A DNA stretch of 64,000 bases from Verrucomicrobiota bacterium (lineage in GTDB: Bacteria > Verrucomicrobiota > Verrucomicrobiia > Opitutales > Opitutaceae). Positions within the stretch are counted from its first letter, which is position 1; each line of letters begins with the position of its first letter. The notes beneath the pieces were generated by a model. It had not been told where the DNA came from. It made no database searches and worked only from the letters and a program-made list of their open reading frames with translations. The stretch covers positions 1 through 64,000 of the forward strand of contig JACRQG010000016.1 of the NCBI GenBank assembly GCA_016222805.1. Reading direction: 5' to 3'. The translations under genes were made by a program, and so were the position numbers. Below, piece by piece: positions 27,240-37,360 of the stretch.

Positions 27240-29003
27240 CTAGCTCGCGTCGCCGACCGTGATCGAGACGACCTCCTCGATGGTCGTCAGGCCGGACGTC
27301 ACCTTCCGGGCTCCGTCCTCGCGCATCGTCCGCATGCCGAGCGAGCGGGCCCGTTCGCGGAGCTTGGCGGTGCCCGCGTTCTCGTAGATCATCTTCTGGA
27401 TTTCCTCGTTCACCACGAAGATCTCGAAGATGCCCATGCGCCCGCGATAGCCGGTCGAGTTGCAGTGTCCACAACCGTCGCCCTTGGCGAACGTGGCGCT
27501 GGCGGACTGCGCCGGGTTGATGTTGAGGGAACGAAGCTCCCGCGAATCCGGCACATACGGACGCCGGCAGTGCGAGCAGATCTTGCGCACGAGCCGCTGC
27601 GCCATCGCCGCGCGCAGGGACGTCGAAACGAGGAACGGCTTCACTCCAATGTCGATCAGGCGGGTCACCGCCCCAGGCGCGTCGTTGGTGTGGAGGGTGG
27701 AGAACACCATGTGGCCGGTGAGGGACGCGTTGATCGCGATTTCCGCGGTCTCCAGGTCGCGGATTTCACCCACCATGACAATGTTCGGGGCCTGGCGCAG
27801 CATGGCACGCAGGGCCGAGGCGAAGGTCATCCCGACATCGGCCCGCACCGGCACCTGGTTGATGCCGTTGAGTTGATATTCGACCGGATCCTCGACCGTG
27901 ATGATCTTCCGGTCCGGCTTGTTGATGAAGTGCAGGCACCCATAGAGCGTGGTGGTCTTACCGGAGCCCGTGGGCCCGGTCACCAGCAGAATCCCGTCCG
28001 GCAGGGAAATCAGTCGCTCGAAGGTCCCGGCGTCGTCGCTGAAAAACCCGAGTTCCGGCAGGCCAAGGGTGAGGCCCTCCTTGTCCAGGATACGCATCAC
28101 GATGCTCTCCCCGTGCACCGTCGGCAGCGAGGACACGCGCAGATCGAGCTGTTTGCCCCCCACCGAAATCTGGATACGTCCGTCCTGCGGAATGCGCTTC
28201 TCGGCGATGCTGATGTTCGCCATGATCTTCAGCCGGGAGATGATGGACAGCTGGAGACGCTTCGGCGGATTCTCCACTTCGATCAGGACGCCATCGATCC
28301 GGTACCGAACGCGAAATCGTTTCTCGAGCGGCTCCACATGGATGTCCGAGGCCCGCCGCTGGATCGCCTCAAGGATGATCTGATGAACCAGCTTGATGAT
28401 CGGGGCATCCGCCTCGGTCGTCGTCGCCTCTCCGCCAGCCCCGGTTTCGGTAGTCACCGCGGTGGTCTCCTCCGCCCCTTCCTTCACCGAAAGGTCGTTC
28501 AGGAGATCGTCGATCGAGTTGGCATCCTTGCCATAGAAACGATCGATCGCCGACGCAATCTCCTCGGGCGTCGCCACCATCGTCTCCAAGGGCATCTTGA
28601 CGAGGTAACCCAGGGCATCGATGCCGTCCGTGTCGAGCGGATCAGAGATGGCGACGCGCAACCGACCGCTTTCCCGCCCGAGCGGCAGCAGGCGGTGCCG
28701 CGCCGCCACCGCTCTGGGGACCAACTCCAGCGTATCGTTGGTGATGCGGACGTTCGTGAGATCGGGAGCCATCGGCATCCCGAACTCCGAGGCCAGCAAT
28801 TCCGCCACTTTGCGGGAGCTGAGGACTCCCTGGTGGATCAAGCCGTCCAGCAAGGTGGACGGCGGCACCCCACCCTGCCCGGCCAGCAGCGCGCGCGCGG
28901 CATCGATCTGGGCCTGCTGCAGCAGCCCGCGCTCCTGCGCGAGCTGGATCACGAACTCATCCGCAGCGGCGGTAAACGAGGTCGGAACGGAGGTGGGGGT
29001 CAT
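27240..29003 (-). CDS. Type IV pilus/type II secretion assembly ATPase (PilB/GspE family), copy 2
   Basis: 587 residues with the same architecture as the pilB copy 2.9 kb away: an MshEN-type N-terminal domain, a Thr/Glu-rich linker near 180-205, then Walker [37 protein letters not shown] and a zinc knuckle C-S-H-C ... C-G-H-C. The two copies differ along their whole length, so the duplication is old and each may serve a different fibre, one of which could be the pseudopilin cluster at 7.6-14.7 kb. It starts 18 bases after the rho stop and ends 96 bases before pilT. Confidence 0.92.
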   Translation of the reverse strand: MTPTSVPTSFTAAADEFVIQLAQERGLLQQAQIDAARALLAGQGGVPPSTLLDGLIHQGVLSSRKVAELLASEFGMPMAPDLTNVRITNDTLELVPRAVAARHRLLPLGRESGRLRVAISDPLDTDGIDALGYLVKMPLETMVATPEEIASAIDRFYGKDANSIDDLLNDLSVKEGAEETTAVTTETGAGGEATTTEADAPIIKLVHQIILEAIQRRASDIHVEPLEKRFRVRYRIDGVLIEVENPPKRLQLSIISRLKIMANISIAEKRIPQDGRIQISVGGKQLDLRVSSLPTVHGESIVMRILDKEGLTLGLPELGFFSDDAGTFERLISLPDGILLVTGPTGSGKTTTLYGCLHFINKPDRKIITVEDPVEYQLNGINQVPVRADVGMTFASALRAMLRQAPNIVMVGEIRDLETAEIAINASLTGHMVFSTLHTNDAPGAVTRLIDIGVKPFLVSTSLRAAMAQRLVRKICSHCRRPYVPDSRELRSLNINPAQSASATFAKGDGCGHCNSTGYRGRMGIFEIFVVNEEIQKMIYENAGTAKLRERARSLGMRTMREDGARKVTSGLTTIEEVVSITVGDAS

Positions 29004-29021
29004 GCGGTCGGCCCGGCCGGC

Positions 29022-31076
29022 TTATTTCGGTGCCAGGCTCAAGAGAAACTCGGCGTTGGACTTGGTCTTCTTCAGCCGGGTGATCAGCATCTCCATCGAC
29101 TCGATCGGCCCCAGTCCCTGCATGGCGCGCCGCAATCCATAGATGCGCTGCAATTCGTCGGGATGGTAGATCAGCTCCTCCTTGCGCGTGCCCGAACGGT
29201 CGATGTTGATGGCCGGGAAGATCCGGCGTTCCACCAATCCGCGGTCGAGGTGCAGTTCCGAATTCCCCGTGCCCTTGAACTCCTCGAAGATGATCTCGTC
29301 CATGCGCGATCCCGTATCGATGAGGGCGCTGGCAATAATCGTCAGGCTCCCGCCGCCTTCGATGTTGCGGGCCGAGCCGAAGAAGCGTTTGGGCTTCTGT
29401 AGGGCGTTCGACTCGAGTCCTCCCGACATCGTTTTGCCCTGGTTGCCAGTGAGAGCGTTGTAGGCCCGGGCCAACCGCGTGATGGAATCGAGTAGGATGA
29501 CGACGTGTTCGCCCATCTCGACCCGCCGGCGGCAGATCTCGATCACCATCTCGGCACAATGGACGTGGCTTTCCGGAGTCTCATCGAACGTCGACGACAC
29601 CACCTCCCCCTTGGTGTGGCGGCGGAAATCCGTCACCTCCTCCGGGCGTTCATCGATGAGCAGGAGGATCAACTTCACCTCTGGACTGTTCGCCGAGATG
29701 GAGTTGGCGATGTTCTGCAGCAGGATCGTCTTGCCGGTCCGCGGTGGCGCCACGATCAATCCGCGTTGCCCGAACCCGATCGGCGTGAGGATGTCGACGG
29801 CCCGCATCGAGACGTCCTTCACCACGCTGGGGTCCTCCAGCAAGATGCGCTTCAAGGGATAGTACGGCACCAACTCCTCGAACGGCGTGACCTTGTTGAT
29901 CTCCGCCGGCAGCATTCCCATCACCGAATCGACGCGCACCACTGAAGGGCAACGCTCCCCTTCGAGTGGCGCCTGCAGCGTGACCTCTACCCGGTGGCCA
30001 CGTTTCAGGCCATACCGGCGGAGCAAGGACTCAGGAAGGTAGGCGTCCTCCGGATAAAGCCGGTAGTTCACGTGCTCATGCACCACGAACGCGCCGCGAT
30101 CGTTCTGGTCGATGTAGCCACGGTCACGCAGTGGCCGCTTCTGCGCCCCGGCGAACTTGAACACCTCCATCAGCAGTTGTCGCTTGCCCGCCGCCGCATC
30201 GACCGGGATGCCCAGGCGACGCACAAACGCCCCCAAGTCGGCGATCGACAGCGCCGACACTTCGTGGACCCAAATCGTCTCGCCCTCGCCGGCGGCCAAC
30301 TGCTCACCAAGCACATCCAGCGCCGCCACGTCGGCAAACCGACTGGGATTGGGCAGGTCCCCGAAGACCGGCGCGTTGCTGGGCGGGGGCAACTGCGGCG
30401 GCAATGCCTCTCGTCCGCCCTGGCCTCCCCCACCTGGCTGCCAATGTCCTCCACCGTGGCGGCCGCGCTTTCGCTTCCCGTGTTTCCAAAAACCACGATC
30501 GCCGCGATCCTGGCCCTGATATCCCCCTTGGAACTGAGCGGGTGGCTGTCCCTGCGAATCGCTCCGCGCGGGCGGTTCGGCAGACGGACCAGTTCCGCCT
30601 GTCGGCGCCGCACCGGGAGCCGTATCCGGACCACGAACGTCGGAGGAAGCGGGCCGATCCGCGTTCACGGGGGAAGCTTCGCTTGCCCTCCCCCCAGGGC
30701 TTCCGCCTTCCTCTCCCTTGTCCACCGAAGGTGCTGGGGACCTTGATTCCGGCTCGGTCCCGCGGGGCGCGTGATCGATTTCCACTCGAACCACCCCCAC
30801 GCTTGAGGGCGCCTGTTCCCGGGCCGGCTCCGCTGGCGCCACGGACGCGGGTGCCGGCGCCTCCGCGGCAACGGGGGAGGCTTCCCCCGAAACTGACTCC
30901 CGCACTTCCGGACGCGAGACCTTGCGCGACCGTCCCCGGGGGGCCTTCTCCGTCTTTTCGCCCGCAGTTCGCGCCGGCCGGGACTTGGTCCGCGTCAGGC
31001 GCGATTTCTTCTTGGGATCGTCGTTGTCGGCACGGCCGGAGGTCGACGTGGGATCGTCGGAGGTGGGAGGAAGCAT
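29022..31076 (-). CDS. rho: Transcription termination factor Rho with long charged N-terminal extension
   Basis: 684 residues against about 420 in E. coli. Residues about 1-225 are a low-complexity region rich in Lys/Arg, Pro/Ala, Gly and Gln, likely disordered and RNA-interacting. Then come a Rho_N helix bundle (D-V-L-G-E-Q-L-A to R-Q-L-L-M-E-V-F-K-F), an RNA-binding OB fold with R-G-Y-I-D-Q-N-D-R and Y-L-P-E-S-L-L-R-R-Y, and a complete ATPase: P-P-R-T-G-K-T-I-L-L, D-E-R-P-E-E-V-T-D, Q-loop K-G-E-V-V-S-S-T-F-D-E, R-L-A-R-A-Y-N and S-G-T-R-K-E-E-L. This is the main Rho helicase. ATG at 31076 is chosen because the longer frame runs into coaE. Similar N-terminal insertions occur in Rho of Actinobacteria and Bacteroidetes. 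Confidence 0.94.
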   Translation of the reverse strand: MLPPTSDDPTSTSGRADNDDPKKKSRLTRTKSRPARTAGEKTEKAPRGRSRKVSRPEVRESVSGEASPVAAEAPAPASVAPAEPAREQAPSSVGVVRVEIDHAPRGTEPESRSPAPSVDKGEEGGSPGGRASEASPVNADRPASSDVRGPDTAPGAAPTGGTGPSAEPPARSDSQGQPPAQFQGGYQGQDRGDRGFWKHGKRKRGRHGGGHWQPGGGGQGGREALPPQLPPPSNAPVFGDLPNPSRFADVAALDVLGEQLAAGEGETIWVHEVSALSIADLGAFVRRLGIPVDAAAGKRQLLMEVFKFAGAQKRPLRDRGYIDQNDRGAFVVHEHVNYRLYPEDAYLPESLLRRYGLKRGHRVEVTLQAPLEGERCPSVVRVDSVMGMLPAEINKVTPFEELVPYYPLKRILLEDPSVVKDVSMRAVDILTPIGFGQRGLIVAPPRTGKTILLQNIANSISANSPEVKLILLLIDERPEEVTDFRRHTKGEVVSSTFDETPESHVHCAEMVIEICRRRVEMGEHVVILLDSITRLARAYNALTGNQGKTMSGGLESNALQKPKRFFGSARNIEGGGSLTIIASALIDTGSRMDEIIFEEFKGTGNSELHLDRGLVERRIFPAINIDRSGTRKEELIYHPDELQRIYGLRRAMQGLGPIESMEMLITRLKKTKSNAEFLLSLAPK

Positions 31077-31140
31077 GACAGGTTGCTGGGAAAGGAAGGC
31101 CGGCCGGCCAAGAAACAGACGTGCCGACCGTTGGGAAGTT

Positions 31141-31728
31141 TCAGGCCGCTTCCAGCGCGTGGGCCAAACGTCCGACTTGCGCCTCCAGAAACTCGGTGGA
31201 GCCCTGGTTCCAAAGGACAAAGTCAGATAGCTCGATTTTGCGCGTCAGCGGCAGTTGCTTGGAGATTCGCTGCCCGGCGAGCGCACGCGGCAGGCCACGT
31301 TGCTCCAGTCGGGCTAATTGAACTTCCGGAGCAAGGGCCACACATACCGTGAAATCAAACCAATTCTCCAAGCCTTTCTCGAAGAGCAGCGGTACCTCCA
31401 CGACCCAGCGGATCCTCCCCCCGCCCCGCGCCCAGTGGCGCTGCCAGGCCGCGACGACCCGGGGGTGCACCAGGTCCTCCAACCAGGCCCGCTCCCGATC
31501 GTCTTCGAAGACCCGGCGGGCGAGTTCGGGCCGGTGGACCGCCCCGCAGGCATCCAGCACCGCCGCGCCAAAGCGCTCCTGCAGGGCCTCGCGGACGACA
31601 GCATCGGCATAGACCTCGTCCCGGACGATTTGATCCGAGTCGAGCCGGTGAAATCCCCGGAGTTCGAACATCCGCGCGGCGGTCGACTTGCCGCAACCAA
31701 TGCCTCCCGTGAGTCCGAGCTTAAGCAT
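31141..31728 (-). CDS. coaE: Dephospho-CoA kinase
   Basis: 195 residues, the normal size. It phosphorylates dephospho-CoA, the last step of coenzyme A synthesis. The N-terminal P-loop is L-T-G-G-I-G-C-G-K-S-T, followed by the D-S-D-Q-I-V-R segment of the substrate site and the E-V-P-L-L-F-E-K-G-L segment of the lid region. ATG at 31728 puts the P-loop at residue 8, as in the family; the frame is open upstream to 31848 but that part is not conserved-looking. It ends 64 bases before rho and may be the first gene of the rho-pil run. Confidence 0.93.
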   Translation of the reverse strand: MLKLGLTGGIGCGKSTAARMFELRGFHRLDSDQIVRDEVYADAVVREALQERFGAAVLDACGAVHRPELARRVFEDDRERAWLEDLVHPRVVAAWQRHWARGGGRIRWVVEVPLLFEKGLENWFDFTVCVALAPEVQLARLEQRGLPRALAGQRISKQLPLTRKIELSDFVLWNQGSTEFLEAQVGRLAHALEAA

Positions 31729-31853
31729 GTCAAAAGCAAATCGCGGCAGGTTTGGTCTTGCTCCACTTTTCCGCAAACTCTTAATCCACGGGAAACAAAC
31801 GCCCTTGCGCTTCCGCCCTTTGCCCACTGTCCGGCTCCCCTGCCGCACCGGTT

Positions 31854-32720
31854 ATGTTTCCTCCCGTTGACACGAAGAACCTGCGCGCTGTCGAGGCGTT
31901 CGTTGAGGAAAAATTCGCCGTGATGTACGGGAAGGCGGACTTGGTCTGGCTTCGGACGATCTTTCGCGACATCGAGCACCTCTTTGCCGGGCGCCATCCC
32001 GATTACGCCGCCATCGACCTGAGGTACCACGACCTCGAACACACGCTGCAAGCCTGTGTCTGCCTCACGCTCCTGTTGGAAGGCCGACATCAGGCCGAGG
32101 TCGAGCCGCGGGTCGACGCCCGCCATTTCGAGTTGGCCCTTTCCGCGGTGCTCTTGCACGACGCCGGCTACATCCGACTGCGCTCTGACAATGTCGGCAC
32201 GGGAGCCAAGTATACGTTTTGCCACGTACTCCGGAGTTGCGCGTTTGCCGCCTCCTACCTTCCGGGCCTTGGAGCCAACGACTACGAAGTTGAAGCGGTG
32301 CTCGGTGCAATCAACTGCACGGGTCCGACCAAGGAGATCAGCCGCCTCTACTTCCGCGAGCCGGTGGAGCGCATCATCGGCTGCGCCCTCGCGACCGCGG
32401 ATTATCTCGGCCAGATGGCGGCGGCCGACTATCCCGATGAACTCGAAATCCTGTACCACGAGTTCAAGGAGTCGGATGACTTTCTCCATCTCGCCCCATC
32501 GCGCCGCGCCTTCAAGTCCGCCGAGGATCTCAAGCAGAAGACTCCGTTTTTCTGGCAGCAGTTCGTGAAGCGAAAACTGGAGAGCGATTTCCAGGCGGTG
32601 TACCGATTCCTTGCTCGCCCGTATCCGCACGGTCCCAACCCGTACCTCGAGGCGGTCGAAAAGAACATCGCGAAGATTAAGCGCCGCAACGCCGCCGCCG
32701 CCCGGGCCGCCCGCGCCTGA
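31854..32720 (+). CDS. HD-domain metal-dependent phosphohydrolase of unknown substrate
   Basis: 288 residues, soluble. A classic HD pattern is visible: Y-H-D-L-E-H-T-L near residue 63, the H-D pair in V-L-L-H-D-A-G-Y near 103, and a later Asp in A-T-A-D-Y-L-G-Q. These are the metal ligands of nucleotide or cyclic-nucleotide phosphohydrolases. The remainder is helical, ending in an Ala/Arg-rich tail that may be disordered. No known subfamily is recognised and the genomic context, between coaE and yifB, gives no substrate. It is divergent from coaE across a 125-base region. Confidence 0.75.
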   Translation: MFPPVDTKNLRAVEAFVEEKFAVMYGKADLVWLRTIFRDIEHLFAGRHPDYAAIDLRYHDLEHTLQACVCLTLLLEGRHQAEVEPRVDARHFELALSAVLLHDAGYIRLRSDNVGTGAKYTFCHVLRSCAFAASYLPGLGANDYEVEAVLGAINCTGPTKEISRLYFREPVERIIGCALATADYLGQMAAADYPDELEILYHEFKESDDFLHLAPSRRAFKSAEDLKQKTPFFWQQFVKRKLESDFQAVYRFLARPYPHGPNPYLEAVEKNIAKIKRRNAAAARAARA

Positions 32721-32759
32721 AGCGCTGCGCGTGGCTGGCGGGACGGATCTCCCCGGAAG

Positions 32760-34304
32760 ATGCTGGCGACGATTGCCTCGGCCGCGCTCCAGGGCATCGA
32801 CGCCGAGGCCGTCCACGTGGAGGTGAACGCTGGCGAAGCCGGCGAACCGAAGTTAATCCTGGTTGGCCTGCCCGACGCCGCCGTCAAGGAGTCGGACGAT
32901 CGGGTCTTCTCCGCGCTCAGCAACAGCGGATTCAAGCCGCCCCGCACGCGGACCACCATCAACCTCGCGCCCGGTCACCTGCGCAAGGAAGGCCCGTTCT
33001 ACGATCTCCCCATCGCGCTTGGCATTCTGGCGGCGACCGGCCAGCTCCATGCCCCGTCGCTCGATGAGTGGCTAATCGCGGGCGAGCTGGGCCTGTCTGG
33101 AGCGACACGCCCGGTGCGGGGTGCCCTGGCCATCGCCCGCCTGGCCCGCCGGCTCCGCAAGCGCGGGGTGCTGCTCCCGGCGGTCTCCGCCGAGGAGGCC
33201 GCGCTGGTGGAGGGAATCGAGGCCTATCGTATCGAATCATTGGATTCGGCGGTGCGATTCCTGCAGGGCGAGACGCGACTGGCCCCGGTGCCGCCGGAGG
33301 CCTTCCGGCGCCCGGGCCCGCCCCCGGGAGGTTCCGACCACGCGATCGACTTCGCGGAGATTCGTGGCCAGCAGGCCCTGCGGCGGGCGGTGGAAGTGGC
33401 GGTAGCCGGGGCGCACAATCTCCTGATGATCGGCCCGCCGGGATCCGGAAAGTCGATGGTGGCCAAGAGAATTCCGTCCATCATGCCGGCGCCGACCCTG
33501 GAGGAGCGGCTGGCCATTCTCGGGATCCACTCCGCGGCCGGACGGACCATCCAGGGTGAGGCCAGTTGGGAGACGCGCCCGTTTCGTTCCCCGCATCACA
33601 CGGTCTCGGATGTCGCGCTGCTCGGTGGCGGTTCCATCCCGGGGCCGGGGGAAATTTCTCTCGCCCACCATGGCGTGCTCTTTCTCGACGAACTGCCCGA
33701 GTTCAAGCGCTCGGCGCTGGAGGTCCTCCGCCAACCCCTCGAGGACGGCGAGGTGACCATCTCCCGGAGCGCGGGGCGCATCACCCTGCCGTGCGCCTTC
33801 ATGCTCGTGGCGGCGATGAACCCCTGCCCCTGCGGCTACCTCGGGTCCTCCCGGCATGAGTGCCGCTGCACTCCGACTCAGATCCAGCGCTATCGCGCGC
33901 GCATCAGCGGTCCGCTGTTGGATCGCATCGACCTCCATGTCGAAGCCCCTGCCCTTTCCCTCGCCGAGTTGCGCTCGGAGAAACCCGGCGAAACCTCGGG
34001 CGCGATGCGCGAACGCGTGGACGCGGCTCGCGCCCGCCAGCATGCACGCTTCCGCGGCTCGCCGGTTGTCGCCAATGCCCGGATGACCCAGGGCCAGATC
34101 CGCCGCCATTGCGCGATCGATGCCTCCCTCGGCGATTTGCTGCAGCAGGCCATGGAGCAACTGTCGCTCTCCGCCCGCGCCTATGACCGCATCCTAAAGG
34201 TGGCCCGGACTATCGCCGACCTGGCCGGCGCCGACACCATCGAAGCCCCGCATCTGCTCGAGGCCATCCAGTACCGGAGCCTCGACCGGAGCGTTTTCTA
34301 TTAG
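32760..34304 (+). CDS. YifB/ComM family Mg-chelatase-like AAA+ ATPase
   Basis: 514 residues, very close to YifB/ComM (about 506). Residues 1-170 form the N-terminal Lon-protease-like domain (A-L-Q-G-I-D-A-E, then T-I-N-L-A-P). The AAA+ core starts near residue 200, with Walker A G-P-P-G-S-G-K-S and Walker [11 protein letters not shown]. The Cys cluster P-C-P-C-G-Y-L-G ... C-R-C-T is typical of the family. ComM is a branch-migration helicase that widens recombination intermediates during natural transformation, which fits with the pil motor genes just upstream. It is followed by a strong hairpin. Confidence 0.92.
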   Translation: MLATIASAALQGIDAEAVHVEVNAGEAGEPKLILVGLPDAAVKESDDRVFSALSNSGFKPPRTRTTINLAPGHLRKEGPFYDLPIALGILAATGQLHAPSLDEWLIAGELGLSGATRPVRGALAIARLARRLRKRGVLLPAVSAEEAALVEGIEAYRIESLDSAVRFLQGETRLAPVPPEAFRRPGPPPGGSDHAIDFAEIRGQQALRRAVEVAVAGAHNLLMIGPPGSGKSMVAKRIPSIMPAPTLEERLAILGIHSAAGRTIQGEASWETRPFRSPHHTVSDVALLGGGSIPGPGEISLAHHGVLFLDELPEFKRSALEVLRQPLEDGEVTISRSAGRITLPCAFMLVAAMNPCPCGYLGSSRHECRCTPTQIQRYRARISGPLLDRIDLHVEAPALSLAELRSEKPGETSGAMRERVDAARARQHARFRGSPVVANARMTQGQIRRHCAIDASLGDLLQQAMEQLSLSARAYDRILKVARTIADLAGADTIEAPHLLEAIQYRSLDRSVFY

Positions 34305-34351
34305 TCGCGGCGCGGTTGCCCGTCGCCACCGCCCTGCTCCGAAAGCAACGA

Positions 34352-34373
34352 GGGCGGCCCTCCCGGGCCGCCC
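34352..34373. terminator. GC-rich hairpin between convergent yifB and YugP-like genes
   Basis: A 9-bp perfect G-C stem (34352-34360 with 34365-34373, loop T-C-C-C) sits between two genes that end facing each other. The T-tracts on either side are short (C-C-T-T-T-C on the plus strand, G-C-T-T-T-C on the minus), so it may stop transcription from both sides or stabilise 3' ends. Confidence 0.6.
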
Positions 34374-34411
34374 CCTTTCATCGTCCACCGGCGGTTACGG
34401 AGCCGGCCGAT

Positions 34412-35101
34412 TCACTCGTCATTGCGACCCGACAACTGCATGAGGATGTGCAGAAGGCTGCCGAGTGCCGAGACGAAGGCGGCGACATACGTCAGGGCGG
34501 CCGCGTCGAGCGTTTCATGGACGCCCGGCATTTCGTCGTCACCCAGGATTCCGAGTCGGACCAACTGCGCCTTCGCCCGACGGCTGGCGTCAAACTCCAC
34601 CGGCAGAGTGACCAGATGGAAGACACAGATCACCGCCAGGGCGATGGCGCCGATCATCAGGAGTTTCCCCCCGATCGCCGTGCTGAAGAGGAAGATCCCG
34701 GCGATCAGCACGATGTTGGCGACGCCCGAGGCGATCTGCGTGGCCGGTGCCAGCGACTGCCGGACGCTCATCATCGCATACCCGACCTTGTGCTGGATGG
34801 CATGACCAGCTTCATGGGCGGCCACCCCAAGGGCCGCCAGGCTGGTGCCGTGGTAGTTGTCCGAAGACAGCGCCAGGCGCTTGTTCAACGGGTCATAGTG
34901 GTCCGTCAGTTCGCCCTCCACTTCGACGATTTCCACGTCGTTGATGCCGGCCGACTGCATGACCGCCAGGGCCGCCTCAGCGCCGCGGATCTGTCCGCGC
35001 GAAGGGATCTCTACGTTCTTCGCGTAGGCGCTCCGAATCTTCATCTGCGCATACAGGCCGAAGAGCAGGGGGAAGATGATTAGGAGTATCCAGAGGAGCA
35101 T
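34412..35101 (-). CDS. YugP-type membrane zinc metallopeptidase
   Basis: 229 residues. An N-terminal membrane helix (W-I-L-L-I-I-F-P-L-L-F) is followed by a soluble domain with the zinc motif A-A-H-E-A-G-H-A-I-Q-H and two hydrophobic helices near 145-180. This is the neutral zinc metallopeptidase family of Bacillus YugP (PF04298 as I recall), with a third ligand expected in the P-V-E-F-D-A-S segment. The substrate is unknown; a role in membrane protein quality control is often suggested. The ATG follows a pyrimidine-rich leader. The gene stands alone, convergent to yifB. Confidence 0.87.
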   Translation of the reverse strand: MLLWILLIIFPLLFGLYAQMKIRSAYAKNVEIPSRGQIRGAEAALAVMQSAGINDVEIVEVEGELTDHYDPLNKRLALSSDNYHGTSLAALGVAAHEAGHAIQHKVGYAMMSVRQSLAPATQIASGVANIVLIAGIFLFSTAIGGKLLMIGAIALAVICVFHLVTLPVEFDASRRAKAQLVRLGILGDDEMPGVHETLDAAALTYVAAFVSALGSLLHILMQLSGRNDE

Positions 35102-35227
35102 GGTGAGGGAAGAAGGTGGAATGGTTGGTTGAGTCGTTGCTTCCGACCGTGGGGCCGGACACCCCGGACGTTAATCAAGTTCTCGGGTTTGCCAGCGCAA
35201 AAACACGCGTTTGGAAATCTGCGCCTG

Positions 35228-37306
35228 TCATTCCAAGGCCGGTTCCGATGCCTCGGACTCCAGACCGGATCGGACCAGCAGGGCCCGCAGGTCCGGCTCC
35301 CTTCCCATGAAGGCGCGGAAGAGCTCCGAGGGTTCCGCCGAGTTACCCTTGGTCAAGATCATGGCCACAAACTCCTTCCCGACCGCGGAATCGAGAATCC
35401 CGGCCTTCCGGAAGCGCGTGAAGGCGTCGGCCTCGAGCACTTCGGACCACTTGTAGCTGTAGTAGCCTGCCGCATACCCAATCGGATCCGCAAACAGATG
35501 CCCGAAGCGGCGCACAATCGTCGGAGCTTTCGGCTCAGTCGGAACCAGGCAGTCCTCCACGGCGGCGCGCGCCGCCGACTCCAGATCGACGGCGCCCATA
35601 AAGCTGTCCGCCTGGGTGTGCAGGAGCAAATCTAGCTTGGCGAACGACACCTGGCGCATGGTCGCGCAGGCAGCCCGGAATTTCCTGGCCGCTCGCATCG
35701 CCTCAAAAACCCCCGCCGGGATTGTCTGGCCGCTCTGATAGTGTCGCGCAAAAAGGTCCAAGGACTCCCGCTCCCACGTCCAGTTTTCCAACAACTGAGA
35801 GGGCAATTCCACGAAGTCCCAAGCCACGTTCACGCCGTTGAGGGATCGGACCTCCACATCACCCAGGAGGTGGTGCAGCAGGTGTCCGAACTCGTGAAAG
35901 ACGGTCTCCACCTCCCGATGCGTCAGCAAGGCCGGTTGGTCCCCTACCGGTGCGGTGAGATTGCCGCAAATCACCCCAAGGTGCGGCTCGCGTCCTCCCC
36001 CGCTCCGCGGTCCCCCGGTTACCAGATAATTCATCCAAGCACCGCCCCGCTTGGACTCCCGGGGATGCCAGTCGGCGTAGAAGGACCCAACGTGCCTTCC
36101 GTCCTCATCGTGCACCTCGTAGTACCGCACCTCCGGGTGCCAGATCTCGACTTCTCCGGGAGGTCGTGCCGACACCCGCACGCCAAACACCCGTTGGGCG
36201 ATCTCGAACATGCCGGACAGCACGCCCTCCAAAGGGAAATACGGCCGCAAAACTTCTTCGTCGAACTGGTAACGGGCGCGCCGGAGGCGTTCCGCCCAGT
36301 AAAGGAGATCCCAAGGTGCCAGCGGAGCCGGACGCCCGCCCATTTCCCCCGCCTTGAACTCCTCCAATTCCCGGCATTCCCCAGCGAATCTCGCCGCACA
36401 CCGCTGCTGGAAATCCAGGACGAACTGCAGCGCGCGCTCACTCGATCCCGCCATCCGCCGGGAGAGCACGCATTCGGCAAAGTGCCGCCGCCCCAGCAAC
36501 CGGGCCTTTTCACCGCGGAGCGCAAGAATCTGCCGAATGAGGTTCGTGTTGTCGTGGGGCGCCACACTGCCGACAGCCGCACTGGCCTCCCACGCCTGGC
36601 GGCGGAGGTCCGCGTCATGGACATAGGTCAAAAGGGGTTCAAGGGAGGGAGCATGTAGGGTGAACCGCCAACCCGGCCGGCCATTCCGCTGTGCGTTTTC
36701 GCGGGCTGCCGCCTCCGCTTGGGCCGGCAAGCCCTCGAGTCGCGTCCGCGCCTCGGGAGGAACTTCCAGATGCCAGGCGTTGGTCGCATCCAGGACATTT
36801 TCCGCGTAGCGCTGCGTCGCCCGTGCAAGTTCGGACTGAATCTCCTCCAGACGCCGCCGGGACTCTGGCGACAAATCCGCACCGGCGTCCTGAAAATCCT
36901 TCACCGTTTCCTCCAGAAACCGCCGATACACTCCGGATAATCCAGAGGCCGCCGGCGACCGGGATACGGCCCGCAATCGGCTCCACAGTTCCGCGTTCAG
37001 CGGGATGGCGGCAAAGAACTTCGTCACCTCGGGGAGAAGCGTATTGTAGGCCTCGCGCCACTCGGGAGAATCAGCCACCGACTGCAAGTGGACCACCTTC
37101 GCCCAAATTTCCCCGAATCGCTGCGTCGCATTTTCCAGGGCAAGAAAGGTGCTTTCGAAGGTAGTCTCGCTGAGTGGTTGGTTTGCCACCGTCTCCACCG
37201 CCCGCTGCGCCTGCGCCAGCGCCAGGCGCAATCCGGGCACCGCCAGCGATGGCTGTAGCGCCGACCAACGAACCGGAAACTCCGCAACCAGGAAAGGACT
37301 CTCCAT
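35228..37306 (-). CDS. M3-family zinc oligopeptidase (oligopeptidase A-like)
   Basis: 692 residues, typical of M3A peptidases such as OpdA/Dcp. The zinc site is V-F-H-E-F-G-H-L-L-H-H, and the third ligand lies in W-D-F-V-E-L-P-S-Q about 25 residues later. The N-terminal half is helical, as expected for the channel-forming lobe. It degrades peptides released by other proteases in the cytoplasm. ATG at 37306 is preferred over an in-frame GTG at 37321. It starts 54 bases after the stop of a TonB-dependent receptor gene in the same direction, so the pair may form a small peptide- or nutrient-uptake unit, though that is only positional. Confidence 0.93.
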   Translation of the reverse strand: MESPFLVAEFPVRWSALQPSLAVPGLRLALAQAQRAVETVANQPLSETTFESTFLALENATQRFGEIWAKVVHLQSVADSPEWREAYNTLLPEVTKFFAAIPLNAELWSRLRAVSRSPAASGLSGVYRRFLEETVKDFQDAGADLSPESRRRLEEIQSELARATQRYAENVLDATNAWHLEVPPEARTRLEGLPAQAEAAARENAQRNGRPGWRFTLHAPSLEPLLTYVHDADLRRQAWEASAAVGSVAPHDNTNLIRQILALRGEKARLLGRRHFAECVLSRRMAGSSERALQFVLDFQQRCAARFAGECRELEEFKAGEMGGRPAPLAPWDLLYWAERLRRARYQFDEEVLRPYFPLEGVLSGMFEIAQRVFGVRVSARPPGEVEIWHPEVRYYEVHDEDGRHVGSFYADWHPRESKRGGAWMNYLVTGGPRSGGGREPHLGVICGNLTAPVGDQPALLTHREVETVFHEFGHLLHHLLGDVEVRSLNGVNVAWDFVELPSQLLENWTWERESLDLFARHYQSGQTIPAGVFEAMRAARKFRAACATMRQVSFAKLDLLLHTQADSFMGAVDLESAARAAVEDCLVPTEPKAPTIVRRFGHLFADPIGYAAGYYSYKWSEVLEADAFTRFRKAGILDSAVGKEFVAMILTKGNSAEPSELFRAFMGREPDLRALLVRSGLESEASEPALE

Positions 37307-37360
37307 CTTGGGCGAAAGCACCCCGGGTCAGCCCACCGGTGTCAAACCGCAAACCGCCGA

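Noticed and set aside
26046-29402. A very long open frame (about 1118 codons) antisense to pilT, pilB copy 2 and rho
   Set aside because: It mirrors three strongly conserved genes on the other strand; long antisense frames are common at high GC. Its residue composition (many His, Arg, Asp) shows no domain.
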